From contig NZ_CP106855.1 in NCBI RefSeq assembly GCF_002209355.2, positions 558,001-622,000 of the forward strand: a DNA stretch of 64,000 bases, given 5' to 3'. The DNA comes from Bdellovibrio sp. SKB1291214 (GTDB lineage Bacteria > Bdellovibrionota > Bdellovibrionia > Bdellovibrionales > Bdellovibrionaceae). The notes beneath the pieces were generated by a model that was not told the origin of the DNA, made no database searches, and worked only from the letters and a program-made list of their open reading frames with translations. The position numbers were made by a program, and so were the translations under genes. Of the stretch, positions 33,860 to 43,598 are shown one piece after another. The stretch's first letter is position 1; every line of letters begins with the position of its first letter.

Positions 33860-35656
33860 TCATTTCTTTGAATATAAGCAGCTTTTGGCGGTGTCACGTA
33901 GGTTTTCATGTCGTAATCCTTGGATAAACTCGTGAACTTCACGCTGGGCTATTACGGACTGCGATAACCACTCGCGGTATATCTTTTGGGAATGGGCTGG
34001 GTTTACCTCTAAACATTGATAAATTAAATATCTGACACGGGTAAAATCGTCGAATATATACTTATGATTGGCAAAATAACTTCGAAGAGAAGGCAGATCA
34101 AATTCACCAATTGTCATCTTATAGCGAAACACACTCCATGCAATTTCAGATTCAGAAACCTCCGAAAAAACTTGTTTTTTGATTTCAATAGACTTCATCA
34201 AGCCTTTTTCAAGAAGATTCGGTAACTCTTCCTTTGGAGTTTTCGTCCCCTCCGCCAGCTCCGTGACATGTGCAAGAAAAGCCAGACATCTTCCATTGGT
34301 TTTTTCCGCATAGACACATTCCGCAACAGTTTGACGAAATAGCGCATGATAGGCAGCCGTCTCTTCTTTGTTGAGACGGCCCCATGAATCTTGATTATAA
34401 TACTCAAGGAGCAGCATTCCCATTAGAGATGGATCCTGAGGAGAAATGGAATGACTTTTTCGAGTCATATCAAGATTACTTTGCCAGCTCCATGCATCAC
34501 TTGCATGCGCGACACCGAAACCGAACAATAAAAGTATACTATACTGCACAGCTCGTTTGGTTTGGTTCAACCGAATGCATAGGACTATCCACAAAACAAA
34601 AAACACTGGCTCAAAATAGCGAATGGAGTAAAAATTCCTGTGTTGCGGATTAAATCCTGGAGTCATTGCCAAAATGCTCAAAATGATAGCGCATAATAAG
34701 ATTGCACGGCTGTTTCTTTTCCATACGGCATAGCTAATCATGCCAACAAAACCAATAATACTTACTATTCCAAGCGGCGCGAAACTCTTATTGTAAAAGT
34801 ACCACCCCCCCCATGGCTCAACATCCACTGCGTTGTAGTAAGGAACAACTATCCCTAGCAAATTTCGCCCAAGGGCTGACATAACAGACAAAAAACGGAT
34901 GTAACCAGTCTCAGTCATCTGCATATAATTATTTTCAGTATAATTCCAGTAATTCAGTAATACGAAAAGAACAGAAATACCAGACCCAATTCCAGTCCAA
35001 ACTATAAATGATTTCGAAAACTTGTTTTTGTAAAAAACCGTACAAAATAAAATCCAGCCGAGAAGTGAAAATGGAAGCAGCAGAAATCCCGCTTTACACA
35101 AGAGGCTGAACCAAAACATTAAAGTCGCCAAAGGCAAATTCCATTTATCCAGACGAGACTTAGCCTGGAAATAATCTTGAACAAATAAGACACTGCAAAG
35201 AATAAAAAACCAAGACATCAAATCTTTTCTAGCTGAAATCCAATGAAGTGATTCAAGATGAAAAGGATGGAGAAACCAAGCACAAGACATAATTAGGCTA
35301 AAAAAGACCTGACTCGTAATTCTTTTTAAAAAAACAAAGGTAAGTATTCCGATACCTATGAGCCAAAGCAAATTTTGGATTTTGGGAATAGTAGTGTCGA
35401 CATCTATATTTTTAGAAAACGTCCAATCTATCCACGTGCTTAAGTCACGCAATGGATAGAAATCAGGAGAATAACCTGGAGTGATAAGAACTTTAAATGA
35501 ATCCCAGCTCCAGTTATTGCGCAGAAAACTTTGCGTGAACAAAGTGCTGTCATCAATACTAAAAATAGCTTCACCAAGTCCCGGAATAAAAAAAAGGATT
35601 AGGAACACGACGGACGCAACAGGAATCAATGTAATCCAAAAATGCCGTTTGCTCAT
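33860..35656 (-). CDS. GT-C-type membrane glycosyltransferase (TMTC/PMT-like)
   Basis: 598 residues: about ten transmembrane helices in the first 400, then a soluble helical part. The first loop carries SIDDSTLFTQ, and HPFHLESLHWISARKDLMSW matches the HP.H.E....GR.DLL motif of TMTC/dolichyl-phosphate-mannose protein mannosyltransferase relatives. It probably transfers a lipid-linked sugar to a periplasmic protein. The start overlaps the stop of the TPR gene by four bases, and both follow the pilin gene, so the pilin is a candidate acceptor (inference). Confidence 0.75.
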   Translation of the reverse strand: MSKRHFWITLIPVASVVFLILFFIPGLGEAIFSIDDSTLFTQSFLRNNWSWDSFKVLITPGYSPDFYPLRDLSTWIDWTFSKNIDVDTTIPKIQNLLWLIGIGILTFVFLKRITSQVFFSLIMSCAWFLHPFHLESLHWISARKDLMSWFFILCSVLFVQDYFQAKSRLDKWNLPLATLMFWFSLLCKAGFLLLPFSLLGWILFCTVFYKNKFSKSFIVWTGIGSGISVLFVLLNYWNYTENNYMQMTETGYIRFLSVMSALGRNLLGIVVPYYNAVDVEPWGGWYFYNKSFAPLGIVSIIGFVGMISYAVWKRNSRAILLCAIILSILAMTPGFNPQHRNFYSIRYFEPVFFVLWIVLCIRLNQTKRAVQYSILLLFGFGVAHASDAWSWQSNLDMTRKSHSISPQDPSLMGMLLLEYYNQDSWGRLNKEETAAYHALFRQTVAECVYAEKTNGRCLAFLAHVTELAEGTKTPKEELPNLLEKGLMKSIEIKKQVFSEVSESEIAWSVFRYKMTIGEFDLPSLRSYFANHKYIFDDFTRVRYLIYQCLEVNPAHSQKIYREWLSQSVIAQREVHEFIQGLRHENLRDTAKSCLYSKK

Positions 35657-36339
35657 TTATATCGAGCTTTCATACTCTCAATTTTTTGCTCTAATCGTTT
35701 AATCAGATGAGGGTCTTGATTTGAGGATTTCATGTCTTGAAGAAGCTTTTCGGCTAAATCAACATTTCCTGAATCAGTATATAATCTGCCTGCCAAAGTC
35801 CGAGTCCACGGAGGAGCCCCGTTATCAGCAGCCATCAGCAAAAGCTCGGCTGCCCTTTTATTGTCTTTAACTTCATACAAATAGTGATAGGCTGCCCTGT
35901 ATAAAATTGGCCAATCTTTTGGAAATGCCTTCACAGACTTATCAAAAATTTTCGTTGCACCATCGATGTCTGTTATTAAAACGGTAAGTGCTAGTCCGCC
36001 TACCGCGTAAGCAATGCGAAAATCGGGAGAAAGATTCGTCACGGTATCAACCATGTGATACAGCCAGGAATCATTCTTACAAGTGTTTTCTGCAATGGAC
36101 TGTTCACAATAATCTAAATCCTGCAAGAGACGAATCCAAAGGCTGTCAGCCATTACTTCGTTAAAACCAAATGTAAAATGCTCAAACATCGGCGGGGGAG
36201 CAATGTATACCGACTTAGGAATGACTGGAGGTGCCAATCGAGACTGGGTTGAAACCACCATTAATAAAGCAAGAATCCCAAGTATGACACCTGGGATTCT
36301 TTCTTGATAAATACTAAATTTCTGATTTCCTATGAACAC
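35653..36339 (-). CDS. Membrane-anchored TPR-like protein
   Basis: 228 residues: TM segment near the N-terminus (GVILGILALLMVVSTQ), then a conserved-looking stretch HFTFGFNEVMADSLWIRLLQ and at least two TPR-like helical repeats (IFDKSVKAFPKDWPILYRAA, RAAELLLMAADNGAPPW). Such proteins scaffold complexes. It sits between the pilin and the GT-C gene, overlapping the latter. Confidence 0.72.
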   Translation of the reverse strand: MFIGNQKFSIYQERIPGVILGILALLMVVSTQSRLAPPVIPKSVYIAPPPMFEHFTFGFNEVMADSLWIRLLQDLDYCEQSIAENTCKNDSWLYHMVDTVTNLSPDFRIAYAVGGLALTVLITDIDGATKIFDKSVKAFPKDWPILYRAAYHYLYEVKDNKRAAELLLMAADNGAPPWTRTLAGRLYTDSGNVDLAEKLLQDMKSSNQDPHLIKRLEQKIESMKARYK

Positions 36340-36347
36340 TGCAAAAC

Positions 36348-36908
36348 CTATGGAATACCTGAAGAGTCGTTTCTCAAGTATTTAGTTTCGTTGATTGACC
36401 ACTGGTCGCCCGTCGCTGGTCCACCGCTATGAACAATCGCAACGGCTCCAGCGATAAATGTGGTTGCAGTGGATGTTTTGCCAGTCGGTTTCAGCAGGTT
36501 TTCTGCACCAGTAGCTCCAAGAAGCAGAGAACAGCCGTTGGACATTGCGCCCCTTTTACCGCAGTAGTCATAAGTCTGCATATACGCGTTTGCGGGAGTA
36601 CCATTGTAACCATTTGTCGGACCCGCATTCGTACCTGAAGCAAAACCGACGTTATAACGAAGTTGCCCCTCTGGAGAATAACCGATCGCTGCAAAACGAG
36701 GATCAAAAGTTGTATACTCAGCATAGAATGCTTTTTCTGAAGTATACAATGAAGCCAAGTTTGTCTTTGCTTCTGATTGACGCGCTTTCGCGATGTATTT
36801 GTTAACTGCTGGTACTGCGATTGCAGCCAACACACCGATGATCGCAACAACGACCATCAACTCCACGAGTGAGAAACCCGCTTGGGACGTTCTAGTAGTT
36901 CTTTTCAC
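36348..36908 (-). CDS. Type IV pilin, major-pilin-like
   Basis: 186 residues with GTG start; GGAGG lies 7 bases upstream. Class III leader: a short positively charged peptide, prepilin cleavage site QAG/FSLVELMVVVAIIGVL with Glu5 of the mature protein, and the long N-terminal helix. The C-terminal globular part has two cysteines (YDYCGKRG, NGCSLL) that could form the D-region disulphide. It would be processed by PilD and assembled into a pilus; in Bdellovibrio pili are needed for prey entry. It heads an operon with the TPR and GT-C genes. Confidence 0.9.
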   Translation of the reverse strand: MKRTTRTSQAGFSLVELMVVVAIIGVLAAIAVPAVNKYIAKARQSEAKTNLASLYTSEKAFYAEYTTFDPRFAAIGYSPEGQLRYNVGFASGTNAGPTNGYNGTPANAYMQTYDYCGKRGAMSNGCSLLLGATGAENLLKPTGKTSTATTFIAGAVAIVHSGGPATGDQWSINETKYLRNDSSGIP

Positions 36909-36954
36909 TTAAGACCTCCATTGATCTTTTTATTTTAAGAAACCGTTTCATTCG

Positions 36955-36983
36955 CCTAATGCTTATCGACAATAGTGTGTCAA
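36955..36983 (-). promoter_or_regulatory. Candidate sigma-70 promoter of the pilin operon
   Basis: A perfect TTGACA (minus strand, 36983-36978) stands 17 bases from ATTAGG (36960-36955), 47 bases before the GTG start. The -10 is weak. Confidence 0.45.
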
Positions 36984-37157
36984 AGCTAAAACTCGAAATC
37001 AAGTCATCTTCATCAAAGTGACTTCATAGAAACTATTTTTTGTTTTTCCATCGAACATTTAACCGAACGGTTTTGAGACACGACTTACCGCTAGCTTTTT
37101 ATTCTCGCCTAGACTTGCCTTCATCAAAATCGTGCCCATTATGAGACAAGGAGTAGA

Positions 37158-37511
37158 ATGAAGTCTATGGCTGAAGATAACGGAAATAAAAACGGCAACT
37201 ATCCTTTTTCATCACCTGAAGGCGAAGCTGGGGTCCAGTTAATCCCAAAACTAGACACTCCGAAGATGTATAAGGTGATCCTTTTGAACGACGACTATAC
37301 CCCTATGGACTTTGTCGTTCTTGTATTGCGTCGGTTCTTTGCAAAATCAGAAGAAGAAGCGACGAAAATCATGTTAGATGTACATAAGAAAGGCGCAGGT
37401 GTCGCTGGAGTCTATAGTCTAGAAATAGCTGAGATGAAAGTGATGCAAGTGAACCAATTCGCCCAACTTAATCAGAATCCCCTTAAGAGCACACTGGAGG
37501 AGGAACCATGA
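37158..37511 (+). CDS. clpS: ATP-dependent Clp protease adaptor ClpS
   Basis: 117 residues. Core MYKVILLNDDYTPMDFVVLV with the Asn/Asp-rich N-degron pocket, HKKGAGVAGVYSLEIAEMKV (His and substrate-binding residues). It delivers N-end rule substrates to ClpA. Good AAGGAG ribosome-binding site; its stop overlaps the clpA start (ATGA). Confidence 0.95.
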   Translation: MKSMAEDNGNKNGNYPFSSPEGEAGVQLIPKLDTPKMYKVILLNDDYTPMDFVVLVLRRFFAKSEEEATKIMLDVHKKGAGVAGVYSLEIAEMKVMQVNQFAQLNQNPLKSTLEEEP

Positions 37512-39838
37512 TGAGCCGCGAGCTTGAACGAAAACTAGCGGAAGCAACTGAACTCGCAAAACGTCATCGCCACGAGTTCGTAACCCTTGAACATATCTTG
37601 CTGGTCCTCTCGGAATCCCCAGTCATGGTGGAAATCCTTGAAGCGTGCGCAGTCAATGTGCAACGCCTTCGCCAAGACCTGCGGGAACATCTTAAAGTCG
37701 GAATTCCGCAAATCACCGATGAGCAACTGGGCTCTTATGGTGGATTCGATTCTTGGAATCCCGAGTTTACTCTGGCTTGCCATCGATTGATTCAAAGAGC
37801 CGCGATTCAAATGAAAAGTGCGGGTCGCAATCAAATTAGCGAAGGCAGCCTTTTGATTTCTTTGTTCTATGAACAAGATTCCCATGCAACATTTGCTTTG
37901 GCTCGCCAAGGTCTTTCGCAATTCGATATTATTAATTATGTTTCTCACGGGATCACCAAAGATGGGAAGGACCACGAGGTTCCCCCATCAGCAGCACCTC
38001 GGACAACGGAATTCAATCAAGAGTCCTTCGAAGAAGGTCGCGGCTCCCCGCTTGAAAGCTTCTGCGTAAACTTAAACGAAAAAGCCAAAGCTGGAAAATT
38101 GGATCCTCTAATCGGTCGCGAAGATGTTTTAGAAAGAACGATCCAAGTTCTTTGCCGTCGTACTAAAAACAATCCTCTATTAATAGGCGAACCCGGTGTT
38201 GGTAAAACGGCAGTCGCTGAGGGTCTTGCCCAAAAGATTGTTTCTGGCGATGTGCCTGAAAAATTGAAATCCGCCGTGATCTATTCTTTGGATTTAGGGG
38301 GCCTTCTTGCCGGTACTAAATTTAGAGGTGATTTTGAAGGCCGACTCAAAGCAGTCGTAAAAGAAATCGGAAAAAGACCGCACACTATTCTTTTCATCGA
38401 TGAAATTCATACGATCGTTGGAGCGGGTGCCACGAGCGGCGGCTCCATGGATGCTTCAAACTTGTTGAAACCTGCCTTGGCTAACGGCGAAATCAGCTGT
38501 ATTGGCTCAACTACTCACCAAGAATATCGTCAATACTTTGAAAAAGATCGTGCGTTAAATCGTCGTTTCCAAAAAATCGACATCAACGAACCTTCTAATG
38601 AAGATTGCGTGAAAATCTTGACGGGCCTTCGTAAATCTTACGAAGAATTCCATCATGTGAAATACACGGATGCAGCTTTGCGTGCCTCCGTAGAACTATC
38701 ACAAAAGCATATTCATGGAAAACTTCTCCCCGATAAGGCAATCGACGTTTTAGATGAAGCTGGAGCTCACTTCCGTTTAAAAGACAATACAACGCAAGAA
38801 ATCAATATAGATACAAATGAAATCGAAGAGACAATTGCGAAAATGACGGGACTCCCCGTTGCAACGATTTCTTCGACAGAAAAAACTCAGCTGCGTGATC
38901 TAGATAAGAAATTAAAAGCTCTTATTTTTGGACAAGATGATGCTATCGATCGCCTGGTTGCCAGCATTAAGTTTGCGCGCAGTGGACTCGGTCGCCCTAA
39001 CAAACCCATCGGAAGCTTCCTGTTCACCGGCCCTACCGGCGTCGGTAAAACGGAAGTCTGCCGTCAGCTGGCTCAAATTATGGGTGTTCACTTTGAACGT
39101 TTCGATATGAGTGAATACATGGAAAAACACGCGGTCTCTCGTTTAGTGGGAGCTCCTCCGGGATATGTGGGGTATGAAGAGGGCGGTCTTTTAACAGAAG
39201 CCGTTAGCAAACACCCATACTGTGTGTTGTTGCTAGATGAAATTGAAAAAGCTCATCCAGATATCAACAACATCCTTTTGCAGGTGATGGATGCGGGTCG
39301 CTTGACCGACAGCAATGGCCGTGTCGCTGACTTTAAAAATGCGGTGATCGTGATGACTTCCAATGCGGGCGCAGCTGAAACAGCTCGCGGCACGATTGGA
39401 TTGGTCGAAGAAAGTCGCAGTTTGCTGTCGATGGATGCGATCAAGAAAACATTCGCTCCGGAGTTTATCAATCGCTTGGATGCCGTGGTTTCTTTCCGCG
39501 ATCTTTCTGATGACATGGTCCTAAAAATCACTCAGAAATTCGTTGATGAACTTGGTATGGTTCTGCTTCAGAAAAAAGTAGAAATGAACGTATCCCAAGA
39601 TGTGGTGAGATGGCTGATGAAAAAAGGTTTCGACAAAGTTTACGGGGCTCGCCCGCTTGCAAGAACGGTGGACGAACACCTGAAAAAAGCTTTGGTTGAC
39701 GAGCTTTTATTCGGACGTCTGGTCGACGGTGGTCGTGTCAATGTGGAACTCGACAAGGACGTTTTGCGGTTCCAATTTAGCACCACTCCGAATGGTGGTG
39801 CTGGTCAAAAAAATCAAAAGCAGCCAGTTACAACCTAG
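37508..39838 (+). CDS. clpA: ATP-dependent Clp protease ATP-binding subunit ClpA
   Basis: 776 residues: N-domain (1-145, double Clp_N), AAA1 with Walker [14 protein letters not shown] and Walker [18 protein letters not shown]2 with [15 protein letters not shown] and [14 protein letters not shown], sensor-2 arginine in [10 protein letters not shown]. No ClpB-type middle coiled coil, so ClpA, not ClpB. It unfolds proteins for ClpP; clpP is not in the window. Co-translated with clpS. Confidence 0.95.
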   Translation: MMSRELERKLAEATELAKRHRHEFVTLEHILLVLSESPVMVEILEACAVNVQRLRQDLREHLKVGIPQITDEQLGSYGGFDSWNPEFTLACHRLIQRAAIQMKSAGRNQISEGSLLISLFYEQDSHATFALARQGLSQFDIINYVSHGITKDGKDHEVPPSAAPRTTEFNQESFEEGRGSPLESFCVNLNEKAKAGKLDPLIGREDVLERTIQVLCRRTKNNPLLIGEPGVGKTAVAEGLAQKIVSGDVPEKLKSAVIYSLDLGGLLAGTKFRGDFEGRLKAVVKEIGKRPHTILFIDEIHTIVGAGATSGGSMDASNLLKPALANGEISCIGSTTHQEYRQYFEKDRALNRRFQKIDINEPSNEDCVKILTGLRKSYEEFHHVKYTDAALRASVELSQKHIHGKLLPDKAIDVLDEAGAHFRLKDNTTQEINIDTNEIEETIAKMTGLPVATISSTEKTQLRDLDKKLKALIFGQDDAIDRLVASIKFARSGLGRPNKPIGSFLFTGPTGVGKTEVCRQLAQIMGVHFERFDMSEYMEKHAVSRLVGAPPGYVGYEEGGLLTEAVSKHPYCVLLLDEIEKAHPDINNILLQVMDAGRLTDSNGRVADFKNAVIVMTSNAGAAETARGTIGLVEESRSLLSMDAIKKTFAPEFINRLDAVVSFRDLSDDMVLKITQKFVDELGMVLLQKKVEMNVSQDVVRWLMKKGFDKVYGARPLARTVDEHLKKALVDELLFGRLVDGGRVNVELDKDVLRFQFSTTPNGGAGQKNQKQPVTT

Positions 39839-39848
39839 TCGTTTTAGG

Positions 39849-39876
39849 GCCCCTTCTTAACAGATTTGAAGGGGCG
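39849..39876 (+). terminator. Hairpin after clpA
   Basis: An 8-bp stem GCCCCTTC / GAAGGGGC with an 11-base loop and no U-tract. A TTGACA at about 39883 just after it may belong to the htpX promoter, but no good -10 follows at 17 bases. Confidence 0.5.
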
Positions 39877-39938
39877 CGCATATTGACAATTCCTAGGGAG
39901 ACATCAAAATTAATTATGTCTCTTGAAGGAGTAAAAAC

Positions 39939-40838
39939 ATGTCTTTTCTAAAAAGAATCGGATTATTCATGCTTACGAATCTGATGGTCATCGTAACCAT
40001 CGGGATCGTTTGGTCGATAATCAGTCACGTCTTCGGTCTGAACAAACTTAACAACTACATTCCTTACATGATGGTGTTCTGTGCTGTTTGGGGTATGGGT
40101 GGCGCATTCATTTCTTTGCTGATGTCTAAATGGATGGCAAAGATGGCTTATGGTGTTCAAATCATCGAGCCCAACAATCAAAACCCTCAGCTTCGCCAGT
40201 TGGTGGAAACAGTTCATGAGTTGGCTCGTCGTGCACAACTACCGAAAATGCCTGAAGTAGGTATTTACGACTCTGCTGACATCAATGCTTTTGCGACTGG
40301 CCCCTCAAAAAGTAATTCTTTGGTAGCCGTCTCTTCAGGTCTTCTCCAAAGGATGAATGATCGCGAAGTTGAAGGTGTTCTTGGTCATGAAGTTGCCCAT
40401 ATAGCTAATGGTGATATGGTCACCATGACTTTAATCCAAGGTATCGTGAATGCGTTCGCAATGTTCTTCTCTCGTATCTTGGCGAACCTTGTTTCCTCTC
40501 AAGTAGATGAGAAACTTCGTGGGATCGTGCACTTTGGCGTTGTGATCTTAGGGGACATCGCTTTTACATTACTGGGTTCCTTCGTAGTGGCATACTATTC
40601 TCGCAAAAGAGAATTCCGTGCTGATGCAGGTGGAGCCAAATATTCTTCCCGCGAAAACATGATCGCAGCTCTTCAGAAGCTTCGTTCAGTTTATGACCTA
40701 CCGATTCCACCTGAAGAAGGTCAAGCAGCGACTTTGATGATTTCAAATCGTGACAAAGGCGGCATTGCTGGACTTATGATGACTCACCCACCGCTTGAAG
40801 TTCGCATCGAAGCCCTTCAACGCGGCGGTCGTCTGTAA
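39939..40838 (+). CDS. htpX: Membrane zinc protease HtpX
   Basis: 299 residues: two N-terminal transmembrane helices (LMVIVTIGIVWSII, IPYMMVFCAVWGM), the M48 zinc site GHEVAHIANGDMV (HExxH), two more TM segments, and the third ligand Glu in REFRADAGGAKYS. It degrades damaged inner-membrane proteins with FtsH and is heat-shock induced in E. coli. Good TGAAGGAG ribosome-binding site. Confidence 0.95.
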   Translation: MSFLKRIGLFMLTNLMVIVTIGIVWSIISHVFGLNKLNNYIPYMMVFCAVWGMGGAFISLLMSKWMAKMAYGVQIIEPNNQNPQLRQLVETVHELARRAQLPKMPEVGIYDSADINAFATGPSKSNSLVAVSSGLLQRMNDREVEGVLGHEVAHIANGDMVTMTLIQGIVNAFAMFFSRILANLVSSQVDEKLRGIVHFGVVILGDIAFTLLGSFVVAYYSRKREFRADAGGAKYSSRENMIAALQKLRSVYDLPIPPEEGQAATLMISNRDKGGIAGLMMTHPPLEVRIEALQRGGRL

Positions 40839-40855
40839 TTTTCAATTTCTTTGCT

Positions 40856-40901
40856 AACGAGGCACGAACGGGCTTAAGCTTAATTCATGCCTCGTTTTTT
40901 T
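40856..40901 (+). terminator. Intrinsic terminator overlapping the next gene's start codon
   Basis: A 9-bp perfect stem AACGAGGCA (40856-40864) / TGCCTCGTT (40888-40896) followed by T5. The ATG of the transglycosylase (40887) sits at the foot of the 3' arm, so the U-tract codes for its first Phe residues. The loop includes the palindrome GCTTAAGC. Confidence 0.75.
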
Positions 40902-42974
40902 ATTTCCATCTCATTTCTTTCGATTCTAATGGGTTGCGCGACGACTTCACGCACTGATACTCGCCTTGAAAAACGCCTTATTCCTCAAGACAATCCCGAG
41001 TGGACGCGTTTGTATCAGGAAGCTACAGATAAAAAAATATCCGCCCCCAACATCGCCTGCGATAATTTTAAAATTCTTTCTGCTCTTCAGGATTTTCCAA
41101 TCAAGGATTTGGCACTACTTCGCGCTTACGAAGCTTGCGGAACCAACGAAAAACTGGATGCGCTTCCCGAGAGCATAAATCCTTGGTATGCGGAGTTGTA
41201 TGCTGATATTCGACTGAAAGAATCATCAGAAACTAAAGATCTGAAGGACGACTTGGATGCCTATCTTGGCAAAGCGAGTGTCGAAAGCAACAAAAAGAAA
41301 AAAGAAGATCTACTTTTAAAAGCTTTGGCTGCTGCAAAAAAACTTGAGAATCAAGAATACGAAGCTGAGGTTCAAGCTCAGCTTTTCAAAAACTCCCCAC
41401 GGCTCAATCCAGCGCCTTCGTATAAAGAACTAAGCAACGTGGCGATGGACCATCGTTTCAATCGTGAGTTTGAGCAAGCCTTAAATGTTTATAAGAAAAT
41501 CCTGAATGCCAAAGAAGCTTCAGCGGACGACAAGTTTCAAGCGACTAAGAATATCCGTATGACTTACAAGGTAGCACAACGTCGGCAGGAATATATCAAC
41601 GCAACGTCTGACCTTGTGAACACAACCAAGAAACAATATCGCGATAACAAAAAAGATAAAAAAGCACTGGCAAGATACCATGATGCCTTGGTGATGCTAG
41701 CGCGCACGTTGTGGACTGAGGATCAAACATCCATGGCTGTGAAAACTTTGACAGAGACCAACCGCCAACTGCGGGGTCTTTATCCAATGGATGAAGTCTA
41801 TTTCATCCTAGGGCGCATCGAGGAAGAGAAGGGTCACTTCGAAAAAGCTCTAGAGTTCTATGAAGAAAGCTACAAACAACCTGTCAGCCAGGCAGGCCTT
41901 CGCGACAAGTTGGTTTGGCTGAAATCTTGGAACTATTATAAGTTGCAGCGTTTTGATGAAGCTTCACGAAGCCTGCAACAGATGCGTGATACCGCAAAAG
42001 ATCCATCAGACAAAATGAAGGCCAAATTCTGGCTAGGCCGTGCGTTTAAAAATCTCAATAAAACCAATGAAGCCACAGCTGAACTTGAAAGTCTGATTAA
42101 AGAAGACCCTTTGGGATATTATGGCATAATGGGCTATCGTGAATTAAATCGCGAATTCCCTGTGATCAAAGGAAATGCCCAAGAATCAGCCAGCGCAAGC
42201 ATTTTGGGAGTAGATGAGCTGCAAGGCCGCCTTCGCTTACAAATCGAATGGCTGATCGCTGTCAATGAGAAACCATTTGCTGAAAAAGCATTGAACCAAG
42301 CATCTGAAGACTTGAAAAAAGCTGGCATAAACTCTGAAAAAACATGGCTTACGATGTTCTCTGCTTATGCTCGCTCCGGATTGTACTTACCGTTGTTCCA
42401 AACAATTGGTTCCCTACAACCGGAAGTTAAAGATCGCCTTTTGAATGATCATCCGGATCTTTTATTCCCGCAACCTTATAGAGAGATTGTCGCTGCTGCT
42501 TCACTGAAAAGTGGAATTCCGCAAGAGTTCATCTATAGCATCATTCGTCAAGAGTCCGCATTTAATCCTGAAGTTCGCTCCCCTGTTGATGCTTTCGGGC
42601 TGATGCAGCTTTTGCCAAGCGTTTCTAAGAATCTTGCAGCCACATACAAGCTCGAATACAAAGAGGCCATTGATCTTTATAAACCAGAGATCAATGTTCC
42701 GCTGGGAGCATTTGAGCTTAAAAACTTAATGAAAAAGTACGACAACCAATACATTCTCGCGGTTTCTGGATACAATGCGAATGACTCCGCGATTCGCGGT
42801 TGGTTAAAAACTCGGTATCGCGCGGATGCGATCGAATTTATCGAGGAAGTTCCTTATGAGGAGACCCGTTCCTACATCAAACTGACGATGAGAAATTACG
42901 TTTTCTATGAGCGTCTTTTGAAATCGCCTCAAGCTATACGTTTTCCTGAGCAACTTTTATCGTTATCGAAATAG
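40887..42974 (+). CDS. Soluble lytic murein transglycosylase lipoprotein (Slt70-type)
   Basis: 695 residues. Signal peptide with lipobox LMGC, a long helical superhelix (about 60-540, TPR-like repeats such as LEFYEESYKQPV), then the GH23 lytic transglycosylase domain with catalytic Glu in YSIIRQESAFNPEVRS, AFGLMQLLPSVSKNL and VSGYNANDSAIRGWL. It cleaves the glycan strand of peptidoglycan, forming 1,6-anhydro ends. The ATG lies within the terminator of htpX and has no good ribosome-binding site, but no other start keeps the signal peptide. Confidence 0.92.
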   Translation: MPRFFISISFLSILMGCATTSRTDTRLEKRLIPQDNPEWTRLYQEATDKKISAPNIACDNFKILSALQDFPIKDLALLRAYEACGTNEKLDALPESINPWYAELYADIRLKESSETKDLKDDLDAYLGKASVESNKKKKEDLLLKALAAAKKLENQEYEAEVQAQLFKNSPRLNPAPSYKELSNVAMDHRFNREFEQALNVYKKILNAKEASADDKFQATKNIRMTYKVAQRRQEYINATSDLVNTTKKQYRDNKKDKKALARYHDALVMLARTLWTEDQTSMAVKTLTETNRQLRGLYPMDEVYFILGRIEEEKGHFEKALEFYEESYKQPVSQAGLRDKLVWLKSWNYYKLQRFDEASRSLQQMRDTAKDPSDKMKAKFWLGRAFKNLNKTNEATAELESLIKEDPLGYYGIMGYRELNREFPVIKGNAQESASASILGVDELQGRLRLQIEWLIAVNEKPFAEKALNQASEDLKKAGINSEKTWLTMFSAYARSGLYLPLFQTIGSLQPEVKDRLLNDHPDLLFPQPYREIVAAASLKSGIPQEFIYSIIRQESAFNPEVRSPVDAFGLMQLLPSVSKNLAATYKLEYKEAIDLYKPEINVPLGAFELKNLMKKYDNQYILAVSGYNANDSAIRGWLKTRYRADAIEFIEEVPYEETRSYIKLTMRNYVFYERLLKSPQAIRFPEQLLSLSK

Positions 42975-42975
42975 G

Positions 42976-43482
42976 TTATTGCCAGTCACAATCAGTTGAT
43001 GTTCCTGCAGAGCTAACATCGGGAACTTCAAGGGGCGTCCAACTCTGATTCGTCAAATCGACAATCATCGAGTCAGTCTGGCCAAGCTGCAGGCGCAAAG
43101 TCATGTTATCCAATTGACGTAAAGGAAAGCGCACCGTTTTCGGAGAAACGGTCCCACCCGTCACGGTCGCAACAAGTTCGTTTTCTCTGGAAGTTGTCGT
43201 ATCACCACCTTCAACATCCCAACTTCCACTCATCTCACATTTTGTGGGAACGCCATTAACGATTTTCACCGATTGATACGTAAATTGACTGCCATCAGCT
43301 TTTAAAAAGATCTTATTATATAAAGACAGGCTTTCACCGTTTGTGGTTAACATGCCGTCTTGGCGGTCATGGTAAGTCACGTCGTTACTCAAACTTCCCA
43401 GCTCTGCGGAACCGTCAGATCCGATCTGATTAGAGCAGGCAGCTAATAAACAACACAACATAACCAAAAGTGAGTTTTTCAT
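42976..43482 (-). CDS. Unknown lipoprotein
   Basis: 168 residues from ATG 43482 (GAGGTG upstream). Lipobox LAAC, then a beta-rich mature domain with KCEMSGSWDVEGGD and an acidic C-terminus ending STDCDWQ. No family recognised. Convergent with the transglycosylase, one base apart. Confidence 0.68.
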   Translation of the reverse strand: MKNSLLVMLCCLLAACSNQIGSDGSAELGSLSNDVTYHDRQDGMLTTNGESLSLYNKIFLKADGSQFTYQSVKIVNGVPTKCEMSGSWDVEGGDTTTSRENELVATVTGGTVSPKTVRFPLRQLDNMTLRLQLGQTDSMIVDLTNQSWTPLEVPDVSSAGTSTDCDWQ

Positions 43483-43598
43483 ATTCACCTCATCGGTCGG
43501 GCTAGACTCAGCTTTAATTGTCTCACTTCGAGACGGAGCTTTCTACTACACCTCGACTGAAATCTGCCGATAAGCCAATTGGAGAAAGGGGACTCTTC

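Noticed and set aside
37060-37080. Palindrome AACCGAACGGTT upstream of clpS
   Set aside because: A short 12-base palindrome in a 248-base region; no second copy or promoter boxes to support it as an operator.
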